Below, piece after piece: positions 1-9,479 of a stretch of 64,000 nt of DNA. Origin of the DNA: Neorhizobium lilium (GTDB lineage Bacteria; Pseudomonadota; Alphaproteobacteria; Rhizobiales; Rhizobiaceae); the NCBI RefSeq assembly GCF_004053875.1, contig NZ_SBIP01000001.1, positions 1,249,282 through 1,313,281 of the forward strand, read 5' to 3'. Both the position numbers and the translations under genes were made by a program. Numbering within the stretch: the stretch's first letter is position 1; each line of letters opens with the position of its first letter. Under the pieces are notes generated by a model that worked only from the letters and a program-made list of their open reading frames with translations, had not been told where the DNA came from and searched no databases.

Positions 1-1249
1 TAAGCGGAATGCGACGTGAAAGATCGAGGCTGAGCTTCGTCCCGTGGGAACTGAGATCGGCGCGCTTCAGGCGAACCGCATCGAGGATGGCCGTTTCGAT
101 GTCGATCTCTGCCGTATCCGACTTCGCCTTGCCGAGCAGCATCCGCACGCGTTTGACGACATCGGCGGAATGTTCGGTAGAGACAAGGGCGCGCTGAATG
201 GCTTTCTTCGTTTCGTCCAGATCCGGCTCTTCCCTGTCCATCCAGCGAAGGGCCGCCTGCAGATAGTTCATGGTGGCCGACAGGGGTTGATTGACCTCAT
301 GGGCAATGGAAGCCGAGATCTCGCCGATCATGGCTGCACGCGAGGCATGCTCCAGTTCGCGGCGCGAAGCCTCGATTGCTTCCTGGAAGGCAAGCCGCTC
401 GGTGATATCTACGATGCTTCCCTGAATCCGCTCCAGACCCTGGCCGTCCGCTGGAAAATTCAACGCGACAATAACCGGGATCAACCGTCCATGGCGGTTG
501 CGGAGTTTGGTTTCAGATTGAAAACTGAGGCGCCCCTCATCGAGCGCGATCAGGCACTTGGCGAAGCTCTGGTCCATCTCCCACAGAAACATGTCGAGGT
601 TGGCGAAGAACTCCTTCTTGCTGGCCACGCCCATAAGCTTGAGGGCCGTCTGGTTCACATTGGTGATGCGCGCCAGCTTGCGCAACTTCACGACAAATTC
701 CGGATGATCGGCGATGTACTGCCGGAGGTCGCGGATACCCTGCTGGCGGAGCGTCTGAAGTTCTCGCTTCACGTCCGTGAAATCATGCTCCCAGATAGCG
801 ACGGCCAGCGTGTCGAAGATGATCTTATAGCGGTGCTCACTGGCATTCAGGCTTGCTTCTGCTGCCCGGCGGTTTTCGATCTCCACCTCGCGCCGCAGAA
901 GGATTGCGGTGGTGACGCCGTTGGCTGCCAGGCTGAAGATCAATCTCAAGAGTGCCTGCGTCTCCGGATGGGCGCCATGAACGAGTGCGAACGCCACCAT
1001 GGTCGCAATCGCGCAGACAAAGGACACCTTCTTGATGACGAGACTTCCGCCGAGTTGGCTCGCCATGACGATCACCAGCACGTACAGCACCGCCACCGCG
1101 CTGCCGAGCAAGGTGAAGCTGTCGATGACGAAGATCGCGAGACCTAGGAGCACGCATGCCGCAACGTAGCGTGCTTCCCCCGGGATGGCGGATGCTTCGT
1201 CTCGAACTTTCGGTCGATCCGTGGGTTCCATGTCTAACCTGAGGTCCAT
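1..1249 (-). CDS. Sensor histidine kinase, HPK4/FixL-DctB type (3' end cut by window edge)
   Basis: The minus-strand frame starts at an ATG at 1249 (a second in-frame ATG is at 1231) and stays open to base 1, so the ATPase end lies outside the window. Residues about 25-110 hold three or four hydrophobic segments, suggesting a membrane sensor. A PAS-like region follows at about 130-265, then the phosphoacceptor H-box SIAHEVNQPLSA with the histidine at residue 317. The HEVNQPL box belongs to the kinase class that pairs with FixJ/DctD-like regulators. The nearest candidates in the window are the regulators at 9.5-10.5 kb, but no direct link is visible. The signal sensed is unknown. Confidence 0.85.
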   Translation of the reverse strand, partial: MDLRLDMEPTDRPKVRDEASAIPGEARYVAACVLLGLAIFVIDSFTLLGSAVAVLYVLVIVMASQLGGSLVIKKVSFVCAIATMVAFALVHGAHPETQALLRLIFSLAANGVTTAILLRREVEIENRRAAEASLNASEHRYKIIFDTLAVAIWEHDFTDVKRELQTLRQQGIRDLRQYIADHPEFVVKLRKLARITNVNQTALKLMGVASKKEFFANLDMFLWEMDQSFAKCLIALDEGRLSFQSETKLRNRHGRLIPVIVALNFPADGQGLERIQGSIVDITERLAFQEAIEASRRELEHASRAAMIGEISASIAHEVNQPLSATMNYLQAALRWMDREEPDLDETKKAIQRALVSTEHSADVVKRVRMLLGKAKSDTAEIDIETAILDAVRLKRADLSSHGTKLSLDLSRRIPL

Positions 1250-1511
1250 GGCTGGAAATTCCCCACATTCTTGCCTGATCGGTCAGGCCATGATGAAGCA
1301 TACCACCTTGTCATTCTTGAACATTGGTCTCCACCTTGTTCTGTTTTGAGCGAAATCACCCATAACTCTAGCCCGTTAGGGGAAAACCAATTGGCGCAAG
1401 CCAAAATAGGCTTTAGGGTGAGGACCTATATTCACATATTGCTCGTCTAAAGGATGTTTCATGGATGAGCCACGACTTTGGTCCGGCTGATCCGATCTGC
1501 GGGAGGCGGAT

Positions 1512-2426
1512 TTGTATTTCGACGCTGACTATGCTGAAGGTGTTGGCCGATATTTCGGCATACCCGCAGCGCCGGTTCTGAAGGCTGTGCCGATTCGCTC
1601 GGCTGGCTTTTCCGTCACCCGGATCGATCGGGACGTGGCGCCTGGCAATGTACAGGAAATCGTGTTTCCCGCATCCGAAGCCTATTTCATGATGCTCTAT
1701 CTGGAAACGGTATCGCATGCTGATATCATCGATGGCAAATCCCAACCAGTCTGCAGTTTTCCTGCCGGTACGATCTGCCTTGTGGACCTGCAGGAAGGAG
1801 CGTCCATCGCGCTCCATTCCAGTCTCCATTCCCTCGCGTTCACACTTCCGAGATCACTGCTCGATGAAGTCGCTTGGCTCTCGCCAGAGCGGCCTCTGCG
1901 CGGCCTGCGTTGCGTCCGCGGCTATTGTGATCCCGTCATCAGCAATATCGGCATGGCGCTGGTGCCGCTCTTCGCCTACCCGCAAGCATCCGCGGAGGCC
2001 ATCCTGCAACACATTGCGGTTGCCCTTTGCGACCACCTGATGACCGGCTACACCGAAGAGACGGAGGCCTTCCGTAATCGCCCACCAGGCGTAAAGACGC
2101 TAGCGGTCTGGCAACAGAGAACCGCCAAAACGTTCATGCAGGATAACATGGAAGCTGGCGTCACTGTCGCCATGGTCGCAGATTCCGTCGGCCTTTCACC
2201 CAACCATTTCTCTCGTCTTTTCCGGGCCGCGATGGGCGTGACCGCCCACCAATGGCTGATACGGACCCGTCTGGAGCGCGCAAAGGACTTACTGCGCGAC
2301 CCGTCCTTGTCGCTGAAGGAAATCGCGCAGACCTGCGGTTTCAGCGATCATAGTTATTTCAGCAAAGTCTTCGCCAAGTACACGGGACTGCGTCCTGCAG
2401 ATTGGCGCCGCGTCCGTTCACATTAA
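1512..2426 (+). CDS. AraC family transcriptional regulator
   Basis: This 304-residue protein has an N-terminal ligand/dimerisation-type region (about 1-190) and a C-terminal pair of helix-turn-helix motifs (about 200-300) ending in the AraC signature GFSDHSYFSKVFAKYTG. I chose the TTG start because GGGAGG lies about six bases upstream; the first in-frame ATG is far inside the domain. It is divergent from the sensor kinase and followed in the same direction by a second AraC gene of equal length (304 residues). By position the pair may control the XapX/amidohydrolase/DoxX/hydrolase genes downstream. The effector is unknown. Confidence 0.88.
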   Translation: MYFDADYAEGVGRYFGIPAAPVLKAVPIRSAGFSVTRIDRDVAPGNVQEIVFPASEAYFMMLYLETVSHADIIDGKSQPVCSFPAGTICLVDLQEGASIALHSSLHSLAFTLPRSLLDEVAWLSPERPLRGLRCVRGYCDPVISNIGMALVPLFAYPQASAEAILQHIAVALCDHLMTGYTEETEAFRNRPPGVKTLAVWQQRTAKTFMQDNMEAGVTVAMVADSVGLSPNHFSRLFRAAMGVTAHQWLIRTRLERAKDLLRDPSLSLKEIAQTCGFSDHSYFSKVFAKYTGLRPADWRRVRSH

Positions 2427-2484
2427 GGCAACGGAAGACTTCTGATAAAAAATGGTTGGAATTTACCACTGATCGCCTATAGAC

Positions 2485-3399
2485 ATGCGAGCTTACCGCA
2501 CTGAGCTGGACTGGATCGATCGCGTGGAAAACACCTCGGAGGATTCCGAATCCGACGCTGAGCTCGTCCATCAGTCGATCACGCGTGGACCGGTGCAGAT
2601 CGTTCGGTTGAGCTATAACGGGTACGACCTGCCACCACGGGCATCGAACCCCAAAGCCGAGGCCTTCGGCATCATCTCGCAACTGATTGATTTCAAGAAG
2701 CATCGTCTTTGGCGCGGAGGCTCTCTGGTCTATGAAGGCGGACATCCGAAAGCGTCCCTTGCCATAACCGATCTACGGGACGAATGGAGCTGCCACCATC
2801 TGTCCCCCTTCGACAATGTCAGGTTTGTTATTCCTTCGTCCTATATTCGCGATTTCGCGCGGGACGTGGGCAGGCCGGAATTTCATGATCTGCGCTGCCC
2901 CGCCGGCACGCAGGATACGGTGGTGCTTGGTCTGGCGACTGCTTTGCTTCCGGTGCTGGGCAATCCGCAATCGGGCACTACGCTATTTGTCGAGCAGATC
3001 ATTCTCGCCATGATGACCCATCTTGCGCAGAGCTATGGCGGCCTGCATTTTCCTTCCCGGCTGAAGGGCACTTTGGCTCCCTGGCAGGAAAAAAGGGCGA
3101 TCGACTTCCTGTCGGCCCACATGACCGGCGATTTCTCCATCGATGACGTTGCCAAAGCCTGCGAACTTTCGCGCAGCTACTTCATCAAGGCTTTCAAGGA
3201 AACTTTCGGCAAGACGCCTTATCGCTGGCTCATTGAATATCGGGTTGCCCGCGCCAAGGACCTCCTCACCAGCGAAATGTCCCTGGCCGAAATCGCGACG
3301 GCCTGCGGCTTTGCCGACCAAAGCCATATGACCCGGATCTTTTCCCAGGTTCTCGGAACCGCGCCCGGACATCTGCGTCGTTTCATGCAGAGGAAGTAG
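2485..3399 (+). CDS. AraC family transcriptional regulator
   Basis: This 304-residue AraC-type activator has a divergent N-terminal half and a C-terminal DNA-binding domain with the two motifs DDVAKACELSRSYFIKAF and EIATACGFADQSHMTRIF. The ATG at 2485 has no strong Shine-Dalgarno. It lies 58 bp after the preceding AraC gene, from which it may have arisen by old duplication: equal length and similar domain layout, but a different N-terminal half. It is followed by 216 bp without a recognisable gene, then by a XapX gene on the same strand. Regulation of the downstream amidohydrolase cluster is an inference from position. Confidence 0.88.
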   Translation: MRAYRTELDWIDRVENTSEDSESDAELVHQSITRGPVQIVRLSYNGYDLPPRASNPKAEAFGIISQLIDFKKHRLWRGGSLVYEGGHPKASLAITDLRDEWSCHHLSPFDNVRFVIPSSYIRDFARDVGRPEFHDLRCPAGTQDTVVLGLATALLPVLGNPQSGTTLFVEQIILAMMTHLAQSYGGLHFPSRLKGTLAPWQEKRAIDFLSAHMTGDFSIDDVAKACELSRSYFIKAFKETFGKTPYRWLIEYRVARAKDLLTSEMSLAEIATACGFADQSHMTRIFSQVLGTAPGHLRRFMQRK

Positions 3400-3615
3400 G
3401 CGCGGCGAGCTCGCCCCAACCTCTTCCTCCTCCACGGGTGGTCTGGCTCGATAGGGCAGGCGAAATGTCCAAAGCCCGGATTCTACGGCAAGCCCGATCA
3501 GGGCAGCTCCTCCATAGTGGCCATCTTACATGACATGACTCCGTTCCAGGAGGGAGCATGACCGCCGCAGATTCCGCTGTTCAGGTATTTTCCGCTGTCG
3601 TAACGAGTTTTTCCC

Positions 3616-3852
3616 ATGAATATCTATCTTCTATCGCTCGGCGCCGGCCTCCTTGTCGGACTCGTCTATAGTCTCCTCAAGGTGCGCTCCCCGGCGCCCC
3701 CGGTCGTGGCTTTGATTGGCCTTCTCGGAATTCTGGCTGGCGAGCAGATCCTTCCGTTGGCGAAATCTATCTGGGCCAGAGAGCAGACAGGGCTTTCCCT
3801 GTCTGCAGAACCGGAACCGGTCGCCGACTCGTTCGCCAAGAGCCAAGGCTAG
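3616..3852 (+). CDS. XapX domain protein, small membrane protein
   Basis: The product has 78 residues. Residues 1-50 (MNIYLLSLGAGLLVGLVYSL, then RSPAPPVVALIGLLGILAGE) match the XapX domain: two membrane helices joined by a proline-rich loop. A polar 25-residue tail follows. The family has no established biochemical role but is often found next to amidohydrolases and alpha/beta hydrolases in rhizobia, as here: the amidohydrolase starts 60 bp downstream. The start ATG lacks a clear ribosome-binding site. A membrane location is predicted from sequence. Confidence 0.8.
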   Translation: MNIYLLSLGAGLLVGLVYSLLKVRSPAPPVVALIGLLGILAGEQILPLAKSIWAREQTGLSLSAEPEPVADSFAKSQG

Positions 3853-3912
3853 AAAATTCGGCACACCATTTTTCTACCCAAGATTCCATGATCTTAATTC
3901 TGGAGATCCTCC

Positions 3913-5790
3913 ATGACCGCTGACCTCATTTTGCACCACGGGCTGATCACGACCCTTGACCGCACCAATCCCACCGCAAGCGCCGTCGCCATCAAGGATG
4001 GCGCTTTCCTCGCCGTCGGCCATGATCGCGATATCATGGCGCTGGCCGGACCGCAGACGAAGATCGTCGATCTGAAGGGCAAGCGGGTTCTTCCCGGTTT
4101 GATCGACAACCACACTCACGTGATCCGCGGCGGCTTGAACTTCAACATGGAGCTTCGCTGGGATGGTGTCCGATCGCTGGCGGATGCGATGGACATGCTG
4201 AAGCGGCAGGTGGCGATCACCCCGCCACCCCAATGGGTACGGGTGGTCGGCGGCTTCACGGAGCACCAGTTCGCCGAAAAGCGCCTGCCCACCATAGACG
4301 AGATCAACGCTGTCGCGCCGGATACCCCGGTCTTCCTGCTTCATCTCTACGACCGGGCCTTGCTGAACGGCGCAGCGCTCCGGGCCGTCGGCTATACCAA
4401 AGACACCCCGAACCCGCCCGGCGGCGAGATCACTCGCGACGCCGCAGGAAACCCGACGGGCCTCTTGCTCGCTCGGCCGAATGCCGGAATTCTCTATTCG
4501 ACGCTGGCGAAAGGCCCGAAACTGCCCTTCGACTACCAGGTCAACTCCACCCGGCATTTCATGCGCGAGCTAAACCGTCTCGGGGTGACGGGCGTGATAG
4601 ATGCCGGCGGCGGTTTCCAGAACTATCCCGACGATTATGCCGTCATCCAGAAGCTCTCCGATGAGGGCCAGATGACCGTTCGGCTTGCCTACAACCTGTT
4701 TACCCAGAAGCCAAAGGAAGAGAAGCAGGATTTCCTCAACTGGACGTCGTCCGTCAAATACAAGCAGGGTGACGATTACTTCCGCCACAATGGAGCCGGC
4801 GAAATGCTGGTGTTTTCCGCCGCCGACTTCGAGGATTTCCGCGAGCCCCGGCCGGAGATGGCCCCGGAAATGGAAGGCGAACTCGAGGAAGTAGTGCGCG
4901 TGCTTGCGGAAAACCGCTGGCCGTGGCGCATGCACGCCACCTATGACGAGACGATCAGCCCCGCGCTCGACGTCTTCGAGAAGGTCAATCAGGACATCCC
5001 GCTCGAAGGGCTGAACTGGTTCTTCGATCATGCAGAAACCATTTCCGACCGTTCGATCGACCGGATTGCCGCCCTCGGCGGCGGCATCGCCGTCCAGCAC
5101 CGCATGGCCTATCAGGGTGAGTATTTCGTCGAGCGCTACGGCTACGGCGCTGCGGAGGCGACACCGCCTATCGCGAAGATGCTGGATAAGGGAGTGCATG
5201 TCTCAGGCGGTACGGATGCCACCCGCGTTGCCTCCTACAATCCTTGGGTCTCGCTTGCCTGGATGGTGACCGGCAAGACGGTCGGCGGCATGCAGCTTTA
5301 CCCGCGCGCCAACTGCCTCGACCGTGAAACGGCGCTCAGGATGTGGACGGAGAATGTCACCTGGTTTTCCAATGAAGAGGGCAAGAAGGGACGTATCGAG
5401 AAGGGCCAGCTTGCCGATCTCATCGTGCCGGACAAGGACTTCCTCTCTTGCGCTGAAGATGAGATCTCCTTCCTGACGTCGGAGCTGACGATGGTCGGCG
5501 GCAGGATCGTCTATGGTGCCGGTGACTTCGCCAAATACGACGAGAGCGATGTTCCTCCGGCCATGCCTGACTGGTCTCCGGTGCGCGCCTTCGGGGGCTA
5601 TGCAGCCTGGGGCGAACCGCAAGGTGCAGGCCAGCGAAGCCTCCGCCGCACGGCTATCTCCTCTTGCGCCTGCGCCACCGACTGCAATGTGCATGGCCAC
5701 GACCATGCCGGCGCCTGGACGTCGAAGCTCCCGATCGCTGATCTCAAGGGCTTCTTCGGCGCACTTGGCTGCGCCTGCTGGGCTGTTTGA
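3913..5790 (+). CDS. Amidohydrolase family protein (YtcJ-like) with Cys/His-rich tail
   Basis: This 625-residue metal-dependent hydrolase belongs to the amidohydrolase-3 (YtcJ-like) group. The N-terminal beta-sandwich start (DLILHHGLITTLD) leads into the metal motif NHTH near residue 66; FDHAETIS near 370 and SGGTDA near 434 supply the later histidine and aspartate. GGAGATCC precedes the ATG. The unusual part is the last 65 residues, after the normal domain end, which contain CACATDC, HGHDH and GCAC and could bind another metal. It sits between XapX and DoxX genes in a short co-directional cluster. The substrate is unknown; YtcJ-like proteins are poorly characterised and no signal peptide is seen. 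Confidence 0.85.
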   Translation: MTADLILHHGLITTLDRTNPTASAVAIKDGAFLAVGHDRDIMALAGPQTKIVDLKGKRVLPGLIDNHTHVIRGGLNFNMELRWDGVRSLADAMDMLKRQVAITPPPQWVRVVGGFTEHQFAEKRLPTIDEINAVAPDTPVFLLHLYDRALLNGAALRAVGYTKDTPNPPGGEITRDAAGNPTGLLLARPNAGILYSTLAKGPKLPFDYQVNSTRHFMRELNRLGVTGVIDAGGGFQNYPDDYAVIQKLSDEGQMTVRLAYNLFTQKPKEEKQDFLNWTSSVKYKQGDDYFRHNGAGEMLVFSAADFEDFREPRPEMAPEMEGELEEVVRVLAENRWPWRMHATYDETISPALDVFEKVNQDIPLEGLNWFFDHAETISDRSIDRIAALGGGIAVQHRMAYQGEYFVERYGYGAAEATPPIAKMLDKGVHVSGGTDATRVASYNPWVSLAWMVTGKTVGGMQLYPRANCLDRETALRMWTENVTWFSNEEGKKGRIEKGQLADLIVPDKDFLSCAEDEISFLTSELTMVGGRIVYGAGDFAKYDESDVPPAMPDWSPVRAFGGYAAWGEPQGAGQRSLRRTAISSCACATDCNVHGHDHAGAWTSKLPIADLKGFFGALGCACWAV

Positions 5791-5805
5791 TCGGGGAGAA
5801 AGACA

Positions 5806-6234
5806 ATGACGGTTCTGGATAACAAAGCCGGGAAGGCTGCTCCTCCCTGGAAAGGTACAGCGGCGGTGAGGTGGCTGGCACTTCTGGCGCTCTGCGCGGC
5901 GTATCTTCAGGGCAGCCTGATGAAGCTGTTCGACTTCAATTCGGCCATTTCGGAAATGGACCATTTTGGCCTGTCTCCCGCGGCGCCCATGGCTGCGGGC
6001 CTGATTGCTTTCGAACTGGTCTGCAGCACCCTTATCCTGACCGGCTTCTACAGATGGGCCGGAGCGCTGGCGCTGGCAGTCTTCACGCTAGCGGCAACCT
6101 ATGTGGCGCTACGGTTCTGGGAGATGCCCGCCGGCATGGACCGAACCATGGCGACCAACTCCTTCTTCGAGCATCTGGGCCTTGCCGGCGCCTTCGTGCT
6201 GGTCGCATTGCATGATTTCCACTGGAAGCGGTAA
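5806..6234 (+). CDS. DoxX-like integral membrane protein
   Basis: The product has 142 residues with four hydrophobic segments at about 22-40, 58-80, 85-103 and 120-137, and the DoxX-type loop with GLSPAAPMAAGLIAFELVCS. It follows the amidohydrolase by 15 bp with GGGAGAAAG as ribosome-binding site, so it is probably co-transcribed. DoxX-family proteins are small inner-membrane proteins linked in various bacteria with redox and thiol stress; the exact role here is unknown. A second DoxX-like gene occurs at 47083 in this window. Confidence 0.78.
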   Translation: MTVLDNKAGKAAPPWKGTAAVRWLALLALCAAYLQGSLMKLFDFNSAISEMDHFGLSPAAPMAAGLIAFELVCSTLILTGFYRWAGALALAVFTLAATYVALRFWEMPAGMDRTMATNSFFEHLGLAGAFVLVALHDFHWKR

Positions 6235-6386
6235 GCTCCTCATCGAACTAGGAGCGCCTGACCCTATCCGAATATCGACCGTCCAATCGTCCAAATCTGC
6301 CTGCTAACGCACAAGAAGAAAATCTTCAACTGCGATAGATTTCCTCCAGACGAGGCCGGAAGCCGGCCCTTCTATAAGGGATAACC

Positions 6387-7373
6387 ATGCCGAACGAATT
6401 CGAACTCACCCTTTCACGCCGTCAGGCATTGGCGGCTGGAATTGCCCTTTCGGCAACGGTGGCAGCACCGTCGCTTGCTCTTTCCAAGACAACATCTTCT
6501 AAGCACAACCCTGAAAAAGGATTACCAGAGATGACCAGCAGCTTCGTCGAGACCAAGGACGGCGTCCAGATCTTCTACAAGGACTGGGGTCCGAAGGATG
6601 CGCAGCCGATCCACTTCCATCACGGCTGGCCGTTGTCGTCCGACGACTGGGACGCGCAGATGCTGTTCTTCCTGGCAAACGGCTATCGCGTCGTCGCCCA
6701 TGACCGTCGCGGACACGGCCGGTCGTCGCAGGTGAGCGACGGTCACGACATGGACCACTACGCAGCCGACGCATCGGCAGTCGTGGAACACCTGAACCTC
6801 AAGAACGCCGTCCATATCGGTCACTCCACCGGCGGCGGCGAAGTTGCCCGCTACGTCGCAAAGTTCGGCGAGCCGCAGAAGCGCGTTGCCAAGGCCGTTC
6901 TGGTATCTGCCGTACCACCGCTGATGTTGAAGACGGAATCCAATCAGGGTGGCCTGCCGATGGAAGTCTTCGACGGCATCCGCAAGGCTCTCGCCGACAA
7001 CCGCGCACAGCTTTTCATCGATTTCCCGACCGGCCCCTTCTACGGTTTCAACCGTCCGGACGCAAAAATCTACCCGGGAGTCATCCAGAATTGGTGGCGC
7101 CAGGGCATGATGGGCAGCGCCAAGGCCCATTATGACGGCATCAAAGCCTTCTCCGAGACGGACCAGACGGAAGACCTGAAGAAAATCACCGTACCCACGC
7201 TGGTCATGCAGGGTGATGACGACCAGGTCGTGCCATACAAGAACGCGGTAGAACTGCAGGCCAAGCTGATCAAGAACAGCGCTATCAAGGTCTACAAGGG
7301 TTTCCCGCACGGCATGCTGACAACCCATGCCGACGTGATCAATGCGGATCTGCTGGCTTTCATCAAGGCCTGA
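6387..7373 (+). CDS. Alpha/beta hydrolase, cofactor-free haloperoxidase/perhydrolase type, with possible Tat leader
   Basis: This is an alpha/beta hydrolase of 328 residues. The body from residue 49 resembles non-heme chloroperoxidases, with nucleophile motif GHSTGGGE (Ser about 147), acid residue in MQGDDDQVV and histidine in FPHGM. The N-terminal 48 residues carry a twin-arginine-like motif (SRRQALAAG) and hydrophobic stretch, which would export the enzyme. A second in-frame ATG at 6531 is preceded by AAAGG and would give the usual cytosolic length of about 280 residues. Both starts are plausible. Such enzymes hydrolyse esters and form peracids; the natural substrate is unknown. Confidence 0.85.
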   Translation: MPNEFELTLSRRQALAAGIALSATVAAPSLALSKTTSSKHNPEKGLPEMTSSFVETKDGVQIFYKDWGPKDAQPIHFHHGWPLSSDDWDAQMLFFLANGYRVVAHDRRGHGRSSQVSDGHDMDHYAADASAVVEHLNLKNAVHIGHSTGGGEVARYVAKFGEPQKRVAKAVLVSAVPPLMLKTESNQGGLPMEVFDGIRKALADNRAQLFIDFPTGPFYGFNRPDAKIYPGVIQNWWRQGMMGSAKAHYDGIKAFSETDQTEDLKKITVPTLVMQGDDDQVVPYKNAVELQAKLIKNSAIKVYKGFPHGMLTTHADVINADLLAFIKA

Positions 7374-7389
7374 TAGACCACCATTAACT

Positions 7390-7430
7390 CCGGGCGCAGC
7401 CGCTCCTCAAAGAGGGGAGGCTGCGCCCGG
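7390..7430 (+). terminator. Strong hairpin after the hydrolase gene
   Basis: A perfect 12-bp stem (CCGGGCGCAGCC with GGCTGCGCCCGG), extended inward by CTCCTC/GAGGGG pairing, lies 17 bp after the hydrolase stop. It is followed by a moderately T-rich stretch. It probably ends the 3.6-7.4 kb transcript before the YoaK gene, although the T-run is weak. Confidence 0.6.
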
Positions 7431-7484
7431 CCGCCGGTTTCTGTTTCTCTCGGCGGTCTGCAATGGGCAAGGACGCTACGAGAC

Positions 7485-8168
7485 ATGAAGAATATCCCAC
7501 TTGCCATTCTGTTGAGCCTGAATGGCGGTTACGTCGATACCGTTGGGTTTCTTGCGCTCGCAGGGCTGTTTACGGCCCACGTGACGGGCAATTTCGTGAC
7601 GCTGGGCGCAGCCGTGGTGCTGGGAACCGGCGGCGGGCTTGCCAAGCTTCTTGCGCTCCCGATGTTCTGTCTCTGCGTTTTCCTGTCCCGCGTCGCCGGT
7701 ATCGTCCTCGCCCGAAACGGACATGCGGTGATGAGGCCTCTGCTCGCGGTAAAGCTGGTCCTGCTGACGGTGGCGTTTGGCTTGGCCATCGCGCTTGGTC
7801 CCTTCACCAACGCCAATGGCTGGCCCGCATTGACGATAGGCATGGTTCTGGTCGCTGCGATGGCAGTCCAGAACGGGCTCCACCGGGTCCATCTTGCCAA
7901 GTCGCCTCCCACAACATTGATGACCGGAACCACGACACAGATCATGCTCGACCTCGCCGACCTTGCCGTCGGCACGCGTGACGACAGCAAGGCCCCCGCA
8001 GCAGCCCGTCGCCTGAAGATGATGTGCTTCAGCGTGGCAGCCTTTGCTGCCGGATGTGCATTGGCGGCAGGCTCATACATCCTTTCGCCTGTCTGGTGTT
8101 TCGCCGTGCCGGTGGTCATAGCCGCCCTTGCATTTGGCGCAAAGGTCGAGACACCCGAAGGGGACTGA
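7485..8168 (+). CDS. YoaK family (DUF1275) membrane protein
   Basis: The product has 227 residues and about six hydrophobic helices. The N-terminal motif GGYVDTVGFLALAGLFTAHVTG is divided here as GGYVDTVGFLALAGLF and AHVTGNF, the conserved core of the YoaK/DUF1275 family. MTGTTTQIMLDLADL near residue 145 is the second conserved block. It is a putative inner-membrane protein of unknown function. It lies alone, 112 bp after the hydrolase gene and beyond a hairpin, so it is likely transcribed separately. Confidence 0.83.
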   Translation: MKNIPLAILLSLNGGYVDTVGFLALAGLFTAHVTGNFVTLGAAVVLGTGGGLAKLLALPMFCLCVFLSRVAGIVLARNGHAVMRPLLAVKLVLLTVAFGLAIALGPFTNANGWPALTIGMVLVAAMAVQNGLHRVHLAKSPPTTLMTGTTTQIMLDLADLAVGTRDDSKAPAAARRLKMMCFSVAAFAAGCALAAGSYILSPVWCFAVPVVIAALAFGAKVETPEGD

Positions 8169-8349
8169 CCAATCTCAAAAGACCCGGCCTTCGCCATGTC
8201 GGAGCCAGAGATAGTCATTTCTACTGGATTCCGGCAAACTATGAAGAGGAGCCGGTCGCCACGACGTGATACGGCATCGGGTTCAGGCACGTGCGGTTCA
8301 CAGGCCGCTCGCGCCGATGTTACCGCTATCCAAGCGAAGGAGTTTTGGC

Positions 8350-8538
8350 ATGACGGCAAGACACACCGATGACACCGGGCTCCGCGACGGCATCGCATCG
8401 CTTCCGGAACGAGTGGATCTTGCGGCAGAGCTGCCTCCGGAGCATCCGCCCCAGTCCGAGGACGACGCCAATCTGGACGAAGCCCTGATAGAAACCTTTA
8501 CAGCAAGCGATCCGATCGCTTCGGGGCGTACGGCCTGA
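8350..8538 (+). CDS. Small acidic protein, unknown function
   Basis: This encodes a 62-residue acidic protein. I chose the ATG at 8350 because GAAGGAG lies about eight bases upstream; an in-frame ATG at 8266 would add a basic segment of different character. The C-terminal part DEALIETFTASDPIA resembles a short motif common at the end of small alphaproteobacterial proteins (DEALEETFPASDPP type). No domain with known function is recognised. The gene stands alone between YoaK and an AraC gene. Confidence 0.5.
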   Translation: MTARHTDDTGLRDGIASLPERVDLAAELPPEHPPQSEDDANLDEALIETFTASDPIASGRTA

Positions 8539-8693
8539 CTTCCTCCTCATCGGCAGGACGAAGCGGCCGTTATGCGGAATAGGTCACCTGGACAATCGGG
8601 ACGCAATCATCCCTTGGTATAATTCCATCACCCCCATAGCTGCGGAAAACCGGCCTGCTGCACAATTTAGCAAAGGACAAAACTAATCTCTTA

Positions 8694-8722
8694 TGGGGTC
8701 ATCAAATCACTTCGTAACCCCA
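8694..8722. promoter_or_regulatory. Inverted repeat before AraC gene
   Basis: TGGGGT and ACCCCA form a 6-bp inverted repeat separated by 17 bp and ending 14 bp before the AraC start at 8737. It could be an operator or a leader hairpin overlapping the ribosome-binding region. The arms are short, so chance is possible. Confidence 0.3.
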
Positions 8723-8736
8723 TCATGGAGATCACG

Positions 8737-9357
8737 ATGAACGCCCATGCAGCTCTTCTCGACCGCCCAGACGCCAGCTTCCCGGTCGCAGGCCTTCATG
8801 GCGGAATATCTGACGAAATTTCGACCCTTCTGCTGCGGGCGGCCACATGTGTGGAGCGGGACGAAGCCAATGCGCTGGACCTGATGAAGCAGGCCTGCAG
8901 CCTCCTGCGCCCCCAGGGTAACATTCCGCCGAACCGAACTTCCCTATCTGCCGGCGGCCTTGCACCCTGGCAGGTAAAGCGGCTCAACATCTTCATCGAG
9001 CAGAACATCTCGCGCCCGGTATCGATCGAAGCGCTCGCGAGCCTCAGCAATCTCAGCACAAGCTATTTTTCCGCCGCCTTCAAATCCACCTACGGAACGT
9101 CGCCCCACAATCACATCCTCATTTGCCGCGTTCATCACGCCAAGCGGTTGATGCTGGAGGGCAATACGCCGCTCTGCGAAATCGCGCTGGATTGCGGACT
9201 TGCGGACCAGGCGCATCTTTCCCGTGTCTTTCGGCGGATCACCGGCACGACGCCCAGCGCCTGGCGCCGCCATTCCCGCCAGATGGCGTCGGACCGGACG
9301 AAAGCCGACGCTATAGCAAAGTCATCGGCTCGCTCCATGCCGGCTCATGCTTTCTGA
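8737..9357 (+). CDS. AraC family transcriptional regulator (short form)
   Basis: This protein has 206 residues from the ATG at 8737, which is preceded by GGAG; an upstream in-frame ATG at 8725 overlaps that site. The N-terminal 75 residues are short and not a recognisable ligand domain. Residues about 80-180 carry the two AraC helix-turn-helix motifs (IEALASLSNLSTSYFSAAF and EIALDCGLADQAHLSRVF). The linker LAPWQVKRLNIFIEQN matches that of the two AraC proteins at 1.5-3.4 kb, so the three are probably related paralogues. It precedes a receiver-only response regulator by 122 bp. Target genes are unknown. Confidence 0.85.
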   Translation: MNAHAALLDRPDASFPVAGLHGGISDEISTLLLRAATCVERDEANALDLMKQACSLLRPQGNIPPNRTSLSAGGLAPWQVKRLNIFIEQNISRPVSIEALASLSNLSTSYFSAAFKSTYGTSPHNHILICRVHHAKRLMLEGNTPLCEIALDCGLADQAHLSRVFRRITGTTPSAWRRHSRQMASDRTKADAIAKSSARSMPAHAF

Positions 9358-9479
9358 AGTAGAAGAAACGAAGAAGGTCGCGCATCCGCCAAATATACCT
9401 ACGGATGATTGTATAAGGCGCCGAAAGAACCAAACCTGCTCTCAAGCTTTAGGGGCAGGTACGCCTTAGGGAGGGCGAA

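Noticed and set aside
44..1147. Open frame of 367 codons on the plus strand at the left edge
   Set aside because: It is opposite the histidine kinase, whose H-box and PAS region are readable on the minus strand.
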